This document shows, piece after piece, positions 46,209 to 54,203 of a stretch of 64,000 nt of DNA. The stretch is from Nocardia cyriacigeorgica (GTDB lineage Bacteria > Actinomycetota > Actinomycetes > Mycobacteriales > Mycobacteriaceae). Within the stretch, counting starts at the first letter, position 1, and each line of letters begins with the position of its first letter. A program made the translations under genes and the position numbers. The stretch lies in assembly GCF_005863245.1 (NCBI RefSeq), contig NZ_VBUT01000004.1, positions 62,001 to 126,000 of the forward strand. Direction: 5' to 3'. Below the pieces are notes generated by a model, which had not been told where the DNA came from, did not search any database, and worked only from the letters and a program-made list of their open reading frames with translations.

Positions 46209-47528
46209 TCAGCCGATCTCGCACGGCGCCGCACCGGAAGTGTCGGCGCCGGTGAACGACCGGGTTTCGGGTGTGGGGTTCCACAGCCCGTCGATACGGG
46301 TGTAGTTCCACCGCGGCCCGTCCTGCACAAGCGTCGCGACGGCCGAGACCAGCCGATCCACGTCGGCGGAGCTGGTGCCGAGGCCGATGCTCGCGCGCAG
46401 CGCGCCGTCGAGCCCGAGGCGCGCCAGCAGCGGATGCGCGCAGAACCGTCCGTCGCGCACGCCGATTCCGTGTTCGGCCGACAGATACGCCGCTACCTCG
46501 CCGGGCGCGAAACCGTCGAGGGTGAATGCGACGATGCCGACGGTGTCGGGGCTGTCGGACCACAGCCGCAGCAGCCGCACACCCGGAATCGCGCACAGTC
46601 CTTCGCGCAGCCGTTCGGCCAGCCGCCGTTCGTGGTCGATCACCCGGTCGGCGTCGATCTCGGACAGCGCATCGCAGGCCGCCGCCAGCGCCGCCACACC
46701 GAGGACGTTCGGCGATCCGGCCTCGTGCCGCTGCGGCGCCGGCGCCCAGTCCGCGCCGTCCACCCGCACCTCACGCACCGCGCCACCGCCGGCCAGGTAC
46801 GGTGGCGCCGCATCGAGCCAATCCCGCTTACCCACCAGCACCCCGGCACCGAATGGCGCGTACAGCTTGTGCCCGGAGAAGGCGAGGTAGTCGATTCCGC
46901 ACTCGCGCAGGCTGATTCGCCGATGCGGCGCCAGCTGTGCGGCGTCGACCAGGATGCGGGCGCCGCACTGGTGAGCGATCTCGGCCAGCCGGGCCAGCGG
47001 CAGCACCTCACCCGTCACATTGGAGGCACCGGTAACCGCAAGCAGCGCAGCCGGTTTCGCGCACAACTCGGCGACGATGCGGCGGATCGTCTCCTCGACG
47101 GTGTCGGCCGCGGTCACCACGCGCCGCCCACGCCGTTGCCAGGGCAGGAAATTGGCGTGATGTTCGACATCGAGCACCACCGTGTCGCCGGGCACGCAGG
47201 CGGCGAGCAGGTTCAGCGAATCGGTGGTGTTGCGGGTGAAGACCACCACCTGGTCGTCGGTCGCGTCCAGGAAACGGGCGACCGAACCGCGGGCGGCCTC
47301 ATAGCATTCGGTCGAGATCCGCGAGGCGTAGCCGGCGCCGCGGTGCACGCTGGCGTAGAAGGGCAGCAGCCGCTGCACCCGGTCGACGACCTGGGCCAGC
47401 GCCGGTGCGCTCGCGGCATAGTCGAAATTGGTATACGTGCAGGTCCCGCCCTGTACGAGGGGCACCTGGAGGTCGTCTCCGGACACCCGGGCGAGGGCGG
47501 CACAGGTCTGATCGAACACAGCAGTCAT
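46209..47528 (-). CDS. Class V aminotransferase (cysteine desulfurase-like)
   Basis: A 439-residue PLP enzyme of the SufS/IscS fold. The PLP lysine is in FSGHKLYAPFGAGVL, the cofactor Asp/Gln in LVDAAQLAPHR, and the His of HHANFLPW is conserved; FYASVHRGAGYAS replaces the usual SufS N-terminal region. A catalytic cysteine equivalent to SufS may be in DGRFCAHPLL. The ATG at 47528 is preceded by an in-frame GTG. The gene lies behind a SAM-IV riboswitch, which argues for a role in sulfur amino acid metabolism; the precise reaction is unknown. Confidence 0.88.
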   Translation of the reverse strand: MTAVFDQTCAALARVSGDDLQVPLVQGGTCTYTNFDYAASAPALAQVVDRVQRLLPFYASVHRGAGYASRISTECYEAARGSVARFLDATDDQVVVFTRNTTDSLNLLAACVPGDTVVLDVEHHANFLPWQRRGRRVVTAADTVEETIRRIVAELCAKPAALLAVTGASNVTGEVLPLARLAEIAHQCGARILVDAAQLAPHRRISLRECGIDYLAFSGHKLYAPFGAGVLVGKRDWLDAAPPYLAGGGAVREVRVDGADWAPAPQRHEAGSPNVLGVAALAAACDALSEIDADRVIDHERRLAERLREGLCAIPGVRLLRLWSDSPDTVGIVAFTLDGFAPGEVAAYLSAEHGIGVRDGRFCAHPLLARLGLDGALRASIGLGTSSADVDRLVSAVATLVQDGPRWNYTRIDGLWNPTPETRSFTGADTSGAAPCEIG

Positions 47529-47584
47529 CACGTCATCCCATCGGCTGAGGGACTCGCGAAAGGGGGATTCGTCGAGTCCGCGCT

Positions 47585-47690
47585 TGCCGCGCCCGGTCGG
47601 GCGTCGGCCCGGTCGTCACCCGGAGCACCCCACCGCGGAGGAGGGTTGCCGGCCAGCAAGCCGGGGCTTGACGCTGGCGCTCATGACCTG
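47585..47690 (-). promoter_or_regulatory. SAM-IV riboswitch
   Basis: On the minus strand the aptamer core reads GGTCATGAGCGCCAGCG, then GCCCCGGCTTGCTGGCCGGC, AACCCTCC, CGCGGTGGGGTGC and closes with CCGGGTGACGACC (47688-47611). These segments match the SAM-IV aptamer of Actinomycetales almost base for base, including the SAM-binding core and the P1 closing stem. GC-rich hairpin sequence follows up to about 47585 and should contain the additional P5/pseudoknot part. It controls the class V aminotransferase gene, so high S-adenosylmethionine would be expected to lower its expression. Confidence 0.93.
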
Positions 47691-47755
47691 ATGGCGAGAT
47701 TGACAGACCGGCCGCGCCGCTGTCAACCCGTCGCGCGCTGCGGGTACCGTTGACT

Positions 47756-47795
47756 ACTGGTCACCGGGGCATTTTCCGTTTGCCCACTGGTAACC
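47756..47795 (+). promoter_or_regulatory. Direct repeats upstream of peptide synthetase
   Basis: ACTGGTCACC (47756-47765) and ACTGGTAACC (47786-47795) are spaced exactly 30 bp apart, that is three helical turns, upstream of the synthetase start. This is a typical layout for a dimeric activator or repressor; the regulator is unknown. Confidence 0.4.
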
Positions 47796-47889
47796 CTCGT
47801 ATGAAACAACCGTCTTCGAGAATTAGTTGGTGAGGCCGTACCGCCGAACATGGCTACTGCCGGACAGTGCTGAGGAAGGTGGGCCGGAC

Positions 47890-50800
47890 GTGATGCTCCA
47901 GCCGCAGATCGACCCCGATGGTTCGGTCCAGGAGCTCGATCCGCTGCTCCGTTCAACCCTCGCCCCACCTGCGCGAACGCTGGTCGACATCCTCGCCGAG
48001 ACCGCCCGCGCCCATCCGGACGCCCCCGCCATCGACGACGGCGACACCGCCCTCACCTACACCGAACTGGTCGCCGAGATCGGCGCGACGGTCGAGCGGC
48101 TCGGCGCGGCCGGGGTGCGGCGCGGCGACCGGGTCGGGGTGCGGATGCCCTCGGGCACCTGTGAGCTCTACGTCACGATTCTCGCGGTGCTGCACGCGGG
48201 CGCGGCCTATGTGCCCGTCGACGCCGACGATCCCGACGAGCGCGCCCGGCTGGTCTTCGGCGAGGCGCGCGTCACCGCGATCGTCACCGCCGCCGGGATC
48301 GAACCGACCGAACACGCCCGCCCGGCAACCGATGGGCAACCCGGCGGACCGCAGTTGCCCTCCCCCGCCGACGACGCCTGGATCATCTTCACCTCCGGCT
48401 CCACCGGCACCCCGAAAGGTGTTGCGGTAACCCATCGCAACGCCGCCGCCTTGGTCGACGCCGAGGCCCGGCTGTTCCTCCGCGACGCCCCGATCGGCCC
48501 CGGCGACCGGGTGCTGGCCGGGCTGTCGGTCGCCTTCGACGCCTCCTGTGAGGAGATGTGGCTGGCCTGGCGGCACGGCGGCTGCCTGGTGCCCGCGCCG
48601 CGCGCGCTGGTGCGCACCGGCGCGGATCTGGGGCCGTGGCTGGTGCGGCACGAGATCAGCGTGGTCTCCACCGTGCCGACGTTGGCCGCGACCTGGCCCG
48701 CCGAGGCGCTGGAACCGGTGCGGCTGCTCATCTTCGGCGGCGAGGCCGTGCCGCCGGAGCTGGCCGAACGGCTGGCCGGCGACCCGGAATCCGAGCGTGA
48801 GGTGTGGAACACCTACGGCCCCACCGAAACCACCGTCGTCGCCTGCGCGGCGCTGCTGGACGGGAACTGGCCGGTGCGCATCGGACTGCCTTTGGACGGC
48901 TGGGATCTGGCCGTGGTCGACGCCGCCGGTAATCCGGTGGGCGAGGGCGAATCCGGCGAACTGGTGATCGGCGGCGTCGGCCTGGCCCGCTACCTCGATC
49001 CCGCGAAGGACGCCGAGAAGTACGCGCCGCTACCCGCACTCGGCTGGGAACGCGCCTACCGCAGTGGCGATCTGGTGCGCAACGACACGGCCGGACTGGT
49101 CTTCATCGGCCGCGCCGACGATCAGGTGAAGGTGGGCGGGCGCCGCATCGAACTCGGCGAACTCGACAACGCCTTACAGCACCTGCCCGGGGTGAGCGGT
49201 GCGGCCGCCGCCGTGCGCACCACCGCTGCCGGCACCCAGATCCTCGTCGGCTATCTCACCGGCACCCCACCCGACTACGACATCAAGGCCGCCCGCGCGC
49301 TGCTCGCCGAACAGCTGCCCGCCCCGCTGGTGCCGCGGCTGGTCGTGGTGCCCGAACTGCCGACCCGCACCTCCGGCAAGGTCGACCGTGACGCCCTGCC
49401 CTGGCCGCTGGCGGGCAGCGAGGAAACCGTCGACCACGGGCTCACCGGCACCGCGGCCTGGGTCGCCGAGCTGTGGAGTTCGATCCTCGGCGCCGAGATC
49501 ACCGGCGCGGATGCCGATTTCTTCGATCTGGGCGGCGGCTCGCTGTCGGCGGCCCAGCTGGTGACCGCACTGCGGGAACGGTATCCGCGCATCGCCGTCG
49601 CCGACCTGTACGACCATCCGCGTCTGGGCGCGCTGGCCGAACTGCTGGACGAGACCGCACCGGTGGCCGCCGTCGTCGAACGCACCGTCCGCCCGACCCC
49701 GTTGGCCGCGCAGTGCGCGCAGGTGCTCGCCACTCTCCCGCTCACCACGCTCACCGGCCTGCAATGGCTGACCTGGCTGGCCATCGCGGGCAATCTCGCG
49801 AGCTGGGCGGGTGCGCTGCCATGGCTGCCGCAGCTGTCGTGGTGGTGGACGCTGCTGCTGTTCGTCGTGTTCATCACCCCGCTGGGCCGGATGAGCATCT
49901 GCGTCGCCGGTGCCCGGCTGCTGTTGCGCGGCGTCGAACCCGGCAGCTATCCACGCGGCGGGTCGGTGCATCTGCGGCTGTGGGCGGCGGTGCGGCTGTC
50001 TGAGGCCAGTGGCGCCGAGAACCTGTCCGGCGCACCGTGGATGGTGCCGTTCGCGCGGGCGCTCGGCGCGAAGATCGGTAAGGGCGTCGATCTGCACACG
50101 TTGCCGCCGGTGACCGGCATGCTCGAGCTCGGCGACGGGTGCAGCGTCGAACCCGAAGTGGATCTGTCCGGTTACTGGATCGACGGTGATGTCGTCCACG
50201 TCGGGCCCATCGTGATCGGTCGCGGCGCGGTGATCGGCGCGCGCTCGATCCTGCTGCCCGGCACCAAGATCGGCCGCGACGCCGAGATCGCGCCGGGCTC
50301 GGCGGTGTCCGGGAAGGTCAAGCCGGATCAGGAGTGGGCGGGCTCGCCCGCGGTGAAGGTCGGCAAGGCCAGGCATCGCTGGCCCGCCGAGACCCCGAAA
50401 CGGGCGGTGCACTGGGTGTTCGCGTTCGCGATCAGCTCGATGGGCCTGGCCGCGATGCCGATCCTCGGGCTGGCCGCGGGCGGAGCGCTGATCGTCTGGT
50501 GGATCCGCGACACCACCACCATCGCGGGCGCCCTCGGGCGCGGCCTGCTCATGCTCCCGGTGGCCACCCTGGTGAGTCTGCTCGTCTACGCGGTGGCCAC
50601 GGTGATCGCGGTGCGAGTGCTCAGCATCGGTCTCACCGAGGGCTATCACCCGGTGCGCAGCCGCGTCGGCTGGCAGGTGTGGGCCACCGAACGGCTGCTC
50701 GACGGCGCCCGCAATTTCCTGTTCCCGCTCTACGCCAGCCTGCTCACCCCGATCTGGTTGCGGCTGCTCGGCGCCAAGATCGGCAAGCGAGTGGAAGCCT

Positions 50801-51819
50801 CCACGGTGTTGCTGCTGCCGAAGTTCACCACCGTCGCCGACGGTGCGTTCCTGGCCGACGACACCATGATCGCCAGTTACGAACTCGGCGGCGGCTGGCT
50901 GCGCATCGGCGAGGCGAAGGTCGGCAAACGCGCCTTCCTCGGCAATTCCGGGATGACCGCGCCCGGTCGCCGGGTGCCGAAGAACGGGCTGGTCGCGGTG
51001 CTGTCGGCGGCCCCGAGCAAGGCGAAGGCGGGCTCGTCGTGGCTCGGCAGCCCGCCCGTGCGGCTGCGCCGCGCCGCCGAAACCGCCGATACCGAGCGCA
51101 CTTTCGATCCGCCGCTGCGGCTGCGGATCTTCCGTGGTGTGGTGGAAACCTGCCGCCTGCTGCCGGTGCTGGTCACCTTCGCGATCGGGCTCGGCGTGCT
51201 GTTCACCCTGGCCTGGCTGGCGCAGACCATCGGCTATCCGGGCGCCGCACTGCTGTCGGGTGTGGTGCTCATGGTCGCGGGCGCGCTGGCCTGCGCGAGC
51301 GCGATCACCGCCAAATGGCTGCTGATCGGCCGGATCGGCGCGGAGGAACATCCGCTGTGGAGTTCGTTCGTCTGGCGCAATGAGGTCTCCGACAGCTTCG
51401 TGGAAACGGTGGCGGCGCCGTGGTTCGCGCGCGCCGCGACGGGTACTCCGGTTCTGAATCTGTGGCTGCGTGGTCTCGGTGCCCGTATCGGTCGCGGTGT
51501 GTGGTGCGAGTCCTATTGGCTACCGGAGGCGGATTTGGTGACCCTCGGCGACGGCGCGACCGTGGAACGCGGCTGTGTGGTGCAGACCCATCTGTTCCAT
51601 GATCGGATCATGTCGATGGACACCGTCACCCTCGGCCCCGGCGCCACCCTCGGCCCGCACTGCGTCGCCCTGCCCGCCGCCACCATCGGCGCGGGCGCGA
51701 CCATCGGCCCGGCCTCGCTGGTCATGCGCGGCGACACCGTGCCGCCGTCGACGCGGTGGTGGGGCAATCCCATCGCTCCCTGGGCCGCGGCCTCCGATCC
51801 ACGGGCCGCTAGCCGATGA
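47890..51819 (+). CDS. Pls/PosA family nonribosomal peptide synthetase (polylysine synthetase-like)
   Basis: A 1309-residue single-module synthetase. Residues 30-500 are the adenylation domain (FTSGSTGTPKG, NTYGPTETT, YRSGDL, GRADDQVKVGGRRIELGE, TSGKVDRDALP); carrier Ser551 is in FFDLGGGSLS. The remainder has six membrane helices separating three beta-helix (hexapeptide-like) domains, with no thioesterase. Size and layout match epsilon-poly-L-lysine synthetase (Pls, about 1319 residues). Specificity residues read D217 A218 E221 S260 I281 G283 T308 V316 V317 K497 (DAESIGTVVK), one change from a known lysine code as I remember it. GTG 47890 has GAGGAAGG upstream; ATG 47893 is possible. It overlaps the next gene by 4 nt. 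Confidence 0.9.
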   Translation: MMLQPQIDPDGSVQELDPLLRSTLAPPARTLVDILAETARAHPDAPAIDDGDTALTYTELVAEIGATVERLGAAGVRRGDRVGVRMPSGTCELYVTILAVLHAGAAYVPVDADDPDERARLVFGEARVTAIVTAAGIEPTEHARPATDGQPGGPQLPSPADDAWIIFTSGSTGTPKGVAVTHRNAAALVDAEARLFLRDAPIGPGDRVLAGLSVAFDASCEEMWLAWRHGGCLVPAPRALVRTGADLGPWLVRHEISVVSTVPTLAATWPAEALEPVRLLIFGGEAVPPELAERLAGDPESEREVWNTYGPTETTVVACAALLDGNWPVRIGLPLDGWDLAVVDAAGNPVGEGESGELVIGGVGLARYLDPAKDAEKYAPLPALGWERAYRSGDLVRNDTAGLVFIGRADDQVKVGGRRIELGELDNALQHLPGVSGAAAAVRTTAAGTQILVGYLTGTPPDYDIKAARALLAEQLPAPLVPRLVVVPELPTRTSGKVDRDALPWPLAGSEETVDHGLTGTAAWVAELWSSILGAEITGADADFFDLGGGSLSAAQLVTALRERYPRIAVADLYDHPRLGALAELLDETAPVAAVVERTVRPTPLAAQCAQVLATLPLTTLTGLQWLTWLAIAGNLASWAGALPWLPQLSWWWTLLLFVVFITPLGRMSICVAGARLLLRGVEPGSYPRGGSVHLRLWAAVRLSEASGAENLSGAPWMVPFARALGAKIGKGVDLHTLPPVTGMLELGDGCSVEPEVDLSGYWIDGDVVHVGPIVIGRGAVIGARSILLPGTKIGRDAEIAPGSAVSGKVKPDQEWAGSPAVKVGKARHRWPAETPKRAVHWVFAFAISSMGLAAMPILGLAAGGALIVWWIRDTTTIAGALGRGLLMLPVATLVSLLVYAVATVIAVRVLSIGLTEGYHPVRSRVGWQVWATERLLDGARNFLFPLYASLLTPIWLRLLGAKIGKRVEASTVLLLPKFTTVADGAFLADDTMIASYELGGGWLRIGEAKVGKRAFLGNSGMTAPGRRVPKNGLVAVLSAAPSKAKAGSSWLGSPPVRLRRAAETADTERTFDPPLRLRIFRGVVETCRLLPVLVTFAIGLGVLFTLAWLAQTIGYPGAALLSGVVLMVAGALACASAITAKWLLIGRIGAEEHPLWSSFVWRNEVSDSFVETVAAPWFARAATGTPVLNLWLRGLGARIGRGVWCESYWLPEADLVTLGDGATVERGCVVQTHLFHDRIMSMDTVTLGPGATLGPHCVALPAATIGAGATIGPASLVMRGDTVPPSTRWWGNPIAPWAAASDPRAASR

Positions 51820-53165
51820 GAGGCAAGTTCTACGACGCCCCCATCGACGAATACCTGCCGCAGAACGGAAACCGGGGCTACCGGGTCTCGCGGTACGAAC
51901 TCGACCTCACCTACAAGGTCGCCAGCAACCGTCTCGCCGGCCGCGCCGACATCACCGCGGTCACCACCGAGGTGCGCCCGCGCTTCGCCCTCGACCTGTC
52001 GCAGTCGCTGTCGGTGTCGAAGGTCCTGGTCAACGGCGGCAAGGTGGCGAAATACAGCCACCAGCACGGCAAACTCGTCATCACCCCGCAGCAGAAGATC
52101 CCGGCCGGCGGGCTGCTCGCGGTGACGGTGCAGTACGCGGGCACCCCGCGTCCGGTGCGCGGCCCGTGGGGTGAGGTGGGCTGGGAGGAACTCACCGACG
52201 GCGCCCTTGTCGCCAGCCAGCCCAACGGCGCCGCGTCCTGGTTCCCCTGCGACGATCACCCGAGTTCCAAAGCCAGCTACCGCATTTCGATCACCACCGA
52301 CACGCCCTACTACGCCCTCGCCAACGGCACCCTGCTGCGCAAACAGACCAAGGCCAGCCAGACCACCTGGGTCTACGAGCAGTCCGAACCGATGTCGAGC
52401 TATCTGGCGACCATCCAGATCGGGCAGTACCGCAAACACCGGATCGGCCCGGCACACGGACCGGTCCCCATGCACGCCCTGGTGCCCGCCCGGCTGCGCG
52501 CGAACTTCGACCACGATTTCGCCCGGCAGCCGCAGATGCTCGCGGTCTTCATCGACAAGTTCGGGCCGTACCCGTTCGAGGCGTACACGGTGGTCGTCAC
52601 CGATGACGAACTGGAGATCCCGATCGAGGCCCAGGGCATCTCGATCTTCGGCGCCAACCATTGCGACGGCCGCCGCGGCGCGGAACGACTCGTCGCCCAC
52701 GAACTGGCCCACCAGTGGTTCGGCAACAGCCTCACCATCCGGCAGTGGCGCGATATCTGGCTGCACGAAGGGTTCGCCTGCTACGCCGAATGGATCTGGT
52801 CCGAGGCCTCGGGCGGGCCGACCGCCGACCAGCAGGCCAGGGCGGCGCGGCACAACCTGGCGCGGCAACCGCAGGACATCGTCGTCGGCGATCCGGGGCC
52901 GACCCATATGTTCGACGACCGGGTCTACAAGCGAGGCGCGCTGTGCCTGCATTCGCTGCGGCTCGAACTCGGCGACACCGCGTTCTTCGACATGCTGCGG
53001 GAATGGACCTCGCGATATCGGCACGCGTCGGTGACCACCGAGGAGTTCACCGATCTGGCCGGACACTACAGCCTGGTGCCGCTGCGGCCGCTGTGGGACA
53101 GCTGGCTGCTGACGGAGGCCTTGCCGCAGCTGCCGCCGTCGGGCGGGATGTCGACCGGCGCCTGA
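51816..53165 (+). CDS. M1 family metallopeptidase
   Basis: A 449-residue short M1 aminopeptidase. The zinc site is HELAH (295-299) with Glu318 in WLHEGF, and the catalytic Tyr is probably in DDRVYKRGA. The region that normally holds GxMEN reads PIEAQGIS, a divergent form that may alter N-terminal amine recognition. There is no signal peptide, and the C-terminal helical domain of large M1 enzymes is missing. Its ATG overlaps the synthetase stop (ATGA), so it is co-translated. A zinc aminopeptidase that degrades epsilon-polylysine is known beside Streptomyces pls genes, so polymer trimming or self-protection is the leading inference. Confidence 0.9.
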   Translation: MRGKFYDAPIDEYLPQNGNRGYRVSRYELDLTYKVASNRLAGRADITAVTTEVRPRFALDLSQSLSVSKVLVNGGKVAKYSHQHGKLVITPQQKIPAGGLLAVTVQYAGTPRPVRGPWGEVGWEELTDGALVASQPNGAASWFPCDDHPSSKASYRISITTDTPYYALANGTLLRKQTKASQTTWVYEQSEPMSSYLATIQIGQYRKHRIGPAHGPVPMHALVPARLRANFDHDFARQPQMLAVFIDKFGPYPFEAYTVVVTDDELEIPIEAQGISIFGANHCDGRRGAERLVAHELAHQWFGNSLTIRQWRDIWLHEGFACYAEWIWSEASGGPTADQQARAARHNLARQPQDIVVGDPGPTHMFDDRVYKRGALCLHSLRLELGDTAFFDMLREWTSRYRHASVTTEEFTDLAGHYSLVPLRPLWDSWLLTEALPQLPPSGGMSTGA

Positions 53166-53172
53166 ACGTTCG

Positions 53173-53361
53173 TCAGAAGACCAGGTAGCGGGTGGCGAGT
53201 TCCTCGACCAGCGGATCGTCCTCGGCGACGCTGTCGAGGGCATCGAGATCGGTCTCCACCGAGATCAGCCGGGGATCGTCCTGCTCGGAGTCGGTCGGTC
53301 CGTCCTCGGCGAGCTGACGCAGCAGCTTGGCACGTACCCGCGCCTTGAGTGAGTCGATCAT
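53173..53361 (-). CDS. Small acidic hypothetical protein
   Basis: A 62-residue protein, MIDSLKARVRAKLLRQLAED then an Asp/Glu-rich half (LISVETDLDALDSVAEDDPLVEELATRYLVF). The N-terminal basic helix and acidic C-terminus suggest a small soluble regulator or subunit. GGAAAGGA precedes the ATG at 53361, which supports real translation. It is convergent with the M1 peptidase gene (7-nt gap). No recognised family. Confidence 0.6.
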   Translation of the reverse strand: MIDSLKARVRAKLLRQLAEDGPTDSEQDDPRLISVETDLDALDSVAEDDPLVEELATRYLVF

Positions 53362-53437
53362 GCGCTGTGTCCTTTCCGGCCGGTGCCCTACCTCCAGCTT
53401 GCCCCGTTTCGCCGGGGAGCGGGGGCGTTCGGGCAGC

Positions 53438-53893
53438 TCAGACCGGCGTCAACCAGCTACCCCACGGCGTATTGCGCAGCACGGTGAACACCGCGAGGAA
53501 ACCGAAGATCGACCACATCGTGAGGGCGTTGATGCCGAAGTGCCGCATCGGCTTCCCGCGCCACGCCCGGATCGCCCAATCACCCACCCACACCGCGAAC
53601 AGCACCAGCAGCGGCAACGCGATGAGGTTGCTGTGCAGCGAATCGAGCACCTGCCCCTCGGTGAGGTTGTGTACTGCCCGCATACCACCGCACCCCGGGC
53701 AGTACACCCCCGTGAGCGCGTACACCGGGCATATCCCCCACGACCCCTCCACATGCGGATCCCGCAGATGCACCGCCAGCACCGCGAGCACCCCGGCCCC
53801 CGCCACCGCCGCGGGCATCGCCAGCGCCCGCCACCCGGTCCGCGCCGGCCGCGGTGCCATCGGTTTCGCCTGCGTGATGTCCACGAATCTCAC
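53438..53893 (-). CDS. DUF2752 membrane protein
   Basis: A 151-residue protein with three hydrophobic helices and the DUF2752 signature CPVYALTGVYCPGCGGMRAVHNLTEG between the first two. The C-x2-C plus upstream Cys arrangement could bind metal. Function unknown. The start is uncertain: GTG 53893 is used here, GTG 53884 and ATG 53860 are alternatives. Confidence 0.85.
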   Translation of the reverse strand: MRFVDITQAKPMAPRPARTGWRALAMPAAVAGAGVLAVLAVHLRDPHVEGSWGICPVYALTGVYCPGCGGMRAVHNLTEGQVLDSLHSNLIALPLLVLFAVWVGDWAIRAWRGKPMRHFGINALTMWSIFGFLAVFTVLRNTPWGSWLTPV

Positions 53894-54203
53894 CGTAGCG
53901 GGGGCGCGGCGGCGCGGCTATCGAGACTCCGGTTACCCGAATCTCAGCGGGTTTCCAGCCGGAACGAGCAGGACGAAGCCAGGTGGCGCCGAGCGGATCC
54001 CGTCGGTAACGACACGCACACATCAGCAAACGGCAGGCATACTTCGGCCCTATTTCGGGCATTTTCCCGGTAACGGCATTACACACCGGACCGACACCCG
54101 GTGTAGCGGACCGTCGCGGTCAGAGTTTCCGGTAAGCGGCGCTTGCACTTGCAAGCACCCCAGCTTGCATTTACCGTGACGGTAGACACAAAGGAGTGCT
54201 CTG
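53894..54203. other. 310-bp control region upstream of hydrolase gene
   Basis: No gene seen. The right end is unusually rich in symmetry (see 54141-54184); the left part is plain GC-rich spacer. Confidence 0.6.
54141..54184 (+). promoter_or_regulatory. Cluster of palindromes before the hydrolase gene
   Basis: GCTTGCACTTGCAAGC (54141-54156) is a perfect inverted repeat with 7-bp arms; AGCTTGCA (54162-54169) repeats one arm; TACCGTGACGGTA (54172-54184) is a second palindrome. They lie 20-63 bp before the ATG at 54204, where repressor sites usually lie. No regulator gene is adjacent. Confidence 0.5.

Larger units (their letters stand above)
47532..47889. other. 358-bp divergent control region
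   Basis: It holds the leader and promoter of the minus-strand aminotransferase gene (SAM-IV riboswitch 47585-47690; a TTGACA hexamer at 47726-47721) and, on the right, the likely promoter of the plus-strand peptide synthetase gene with two ACTGGT(C/A)ACC repeats. No further gene is evident. Confidence 0.8.

Noticed and set aside
49174..51351. 725-codon minus-strand open frame inside the peptide synthetase gene
   Set aside because: His/Arg/Gln-rich low-complexity shadow of the synthetase reading frame.
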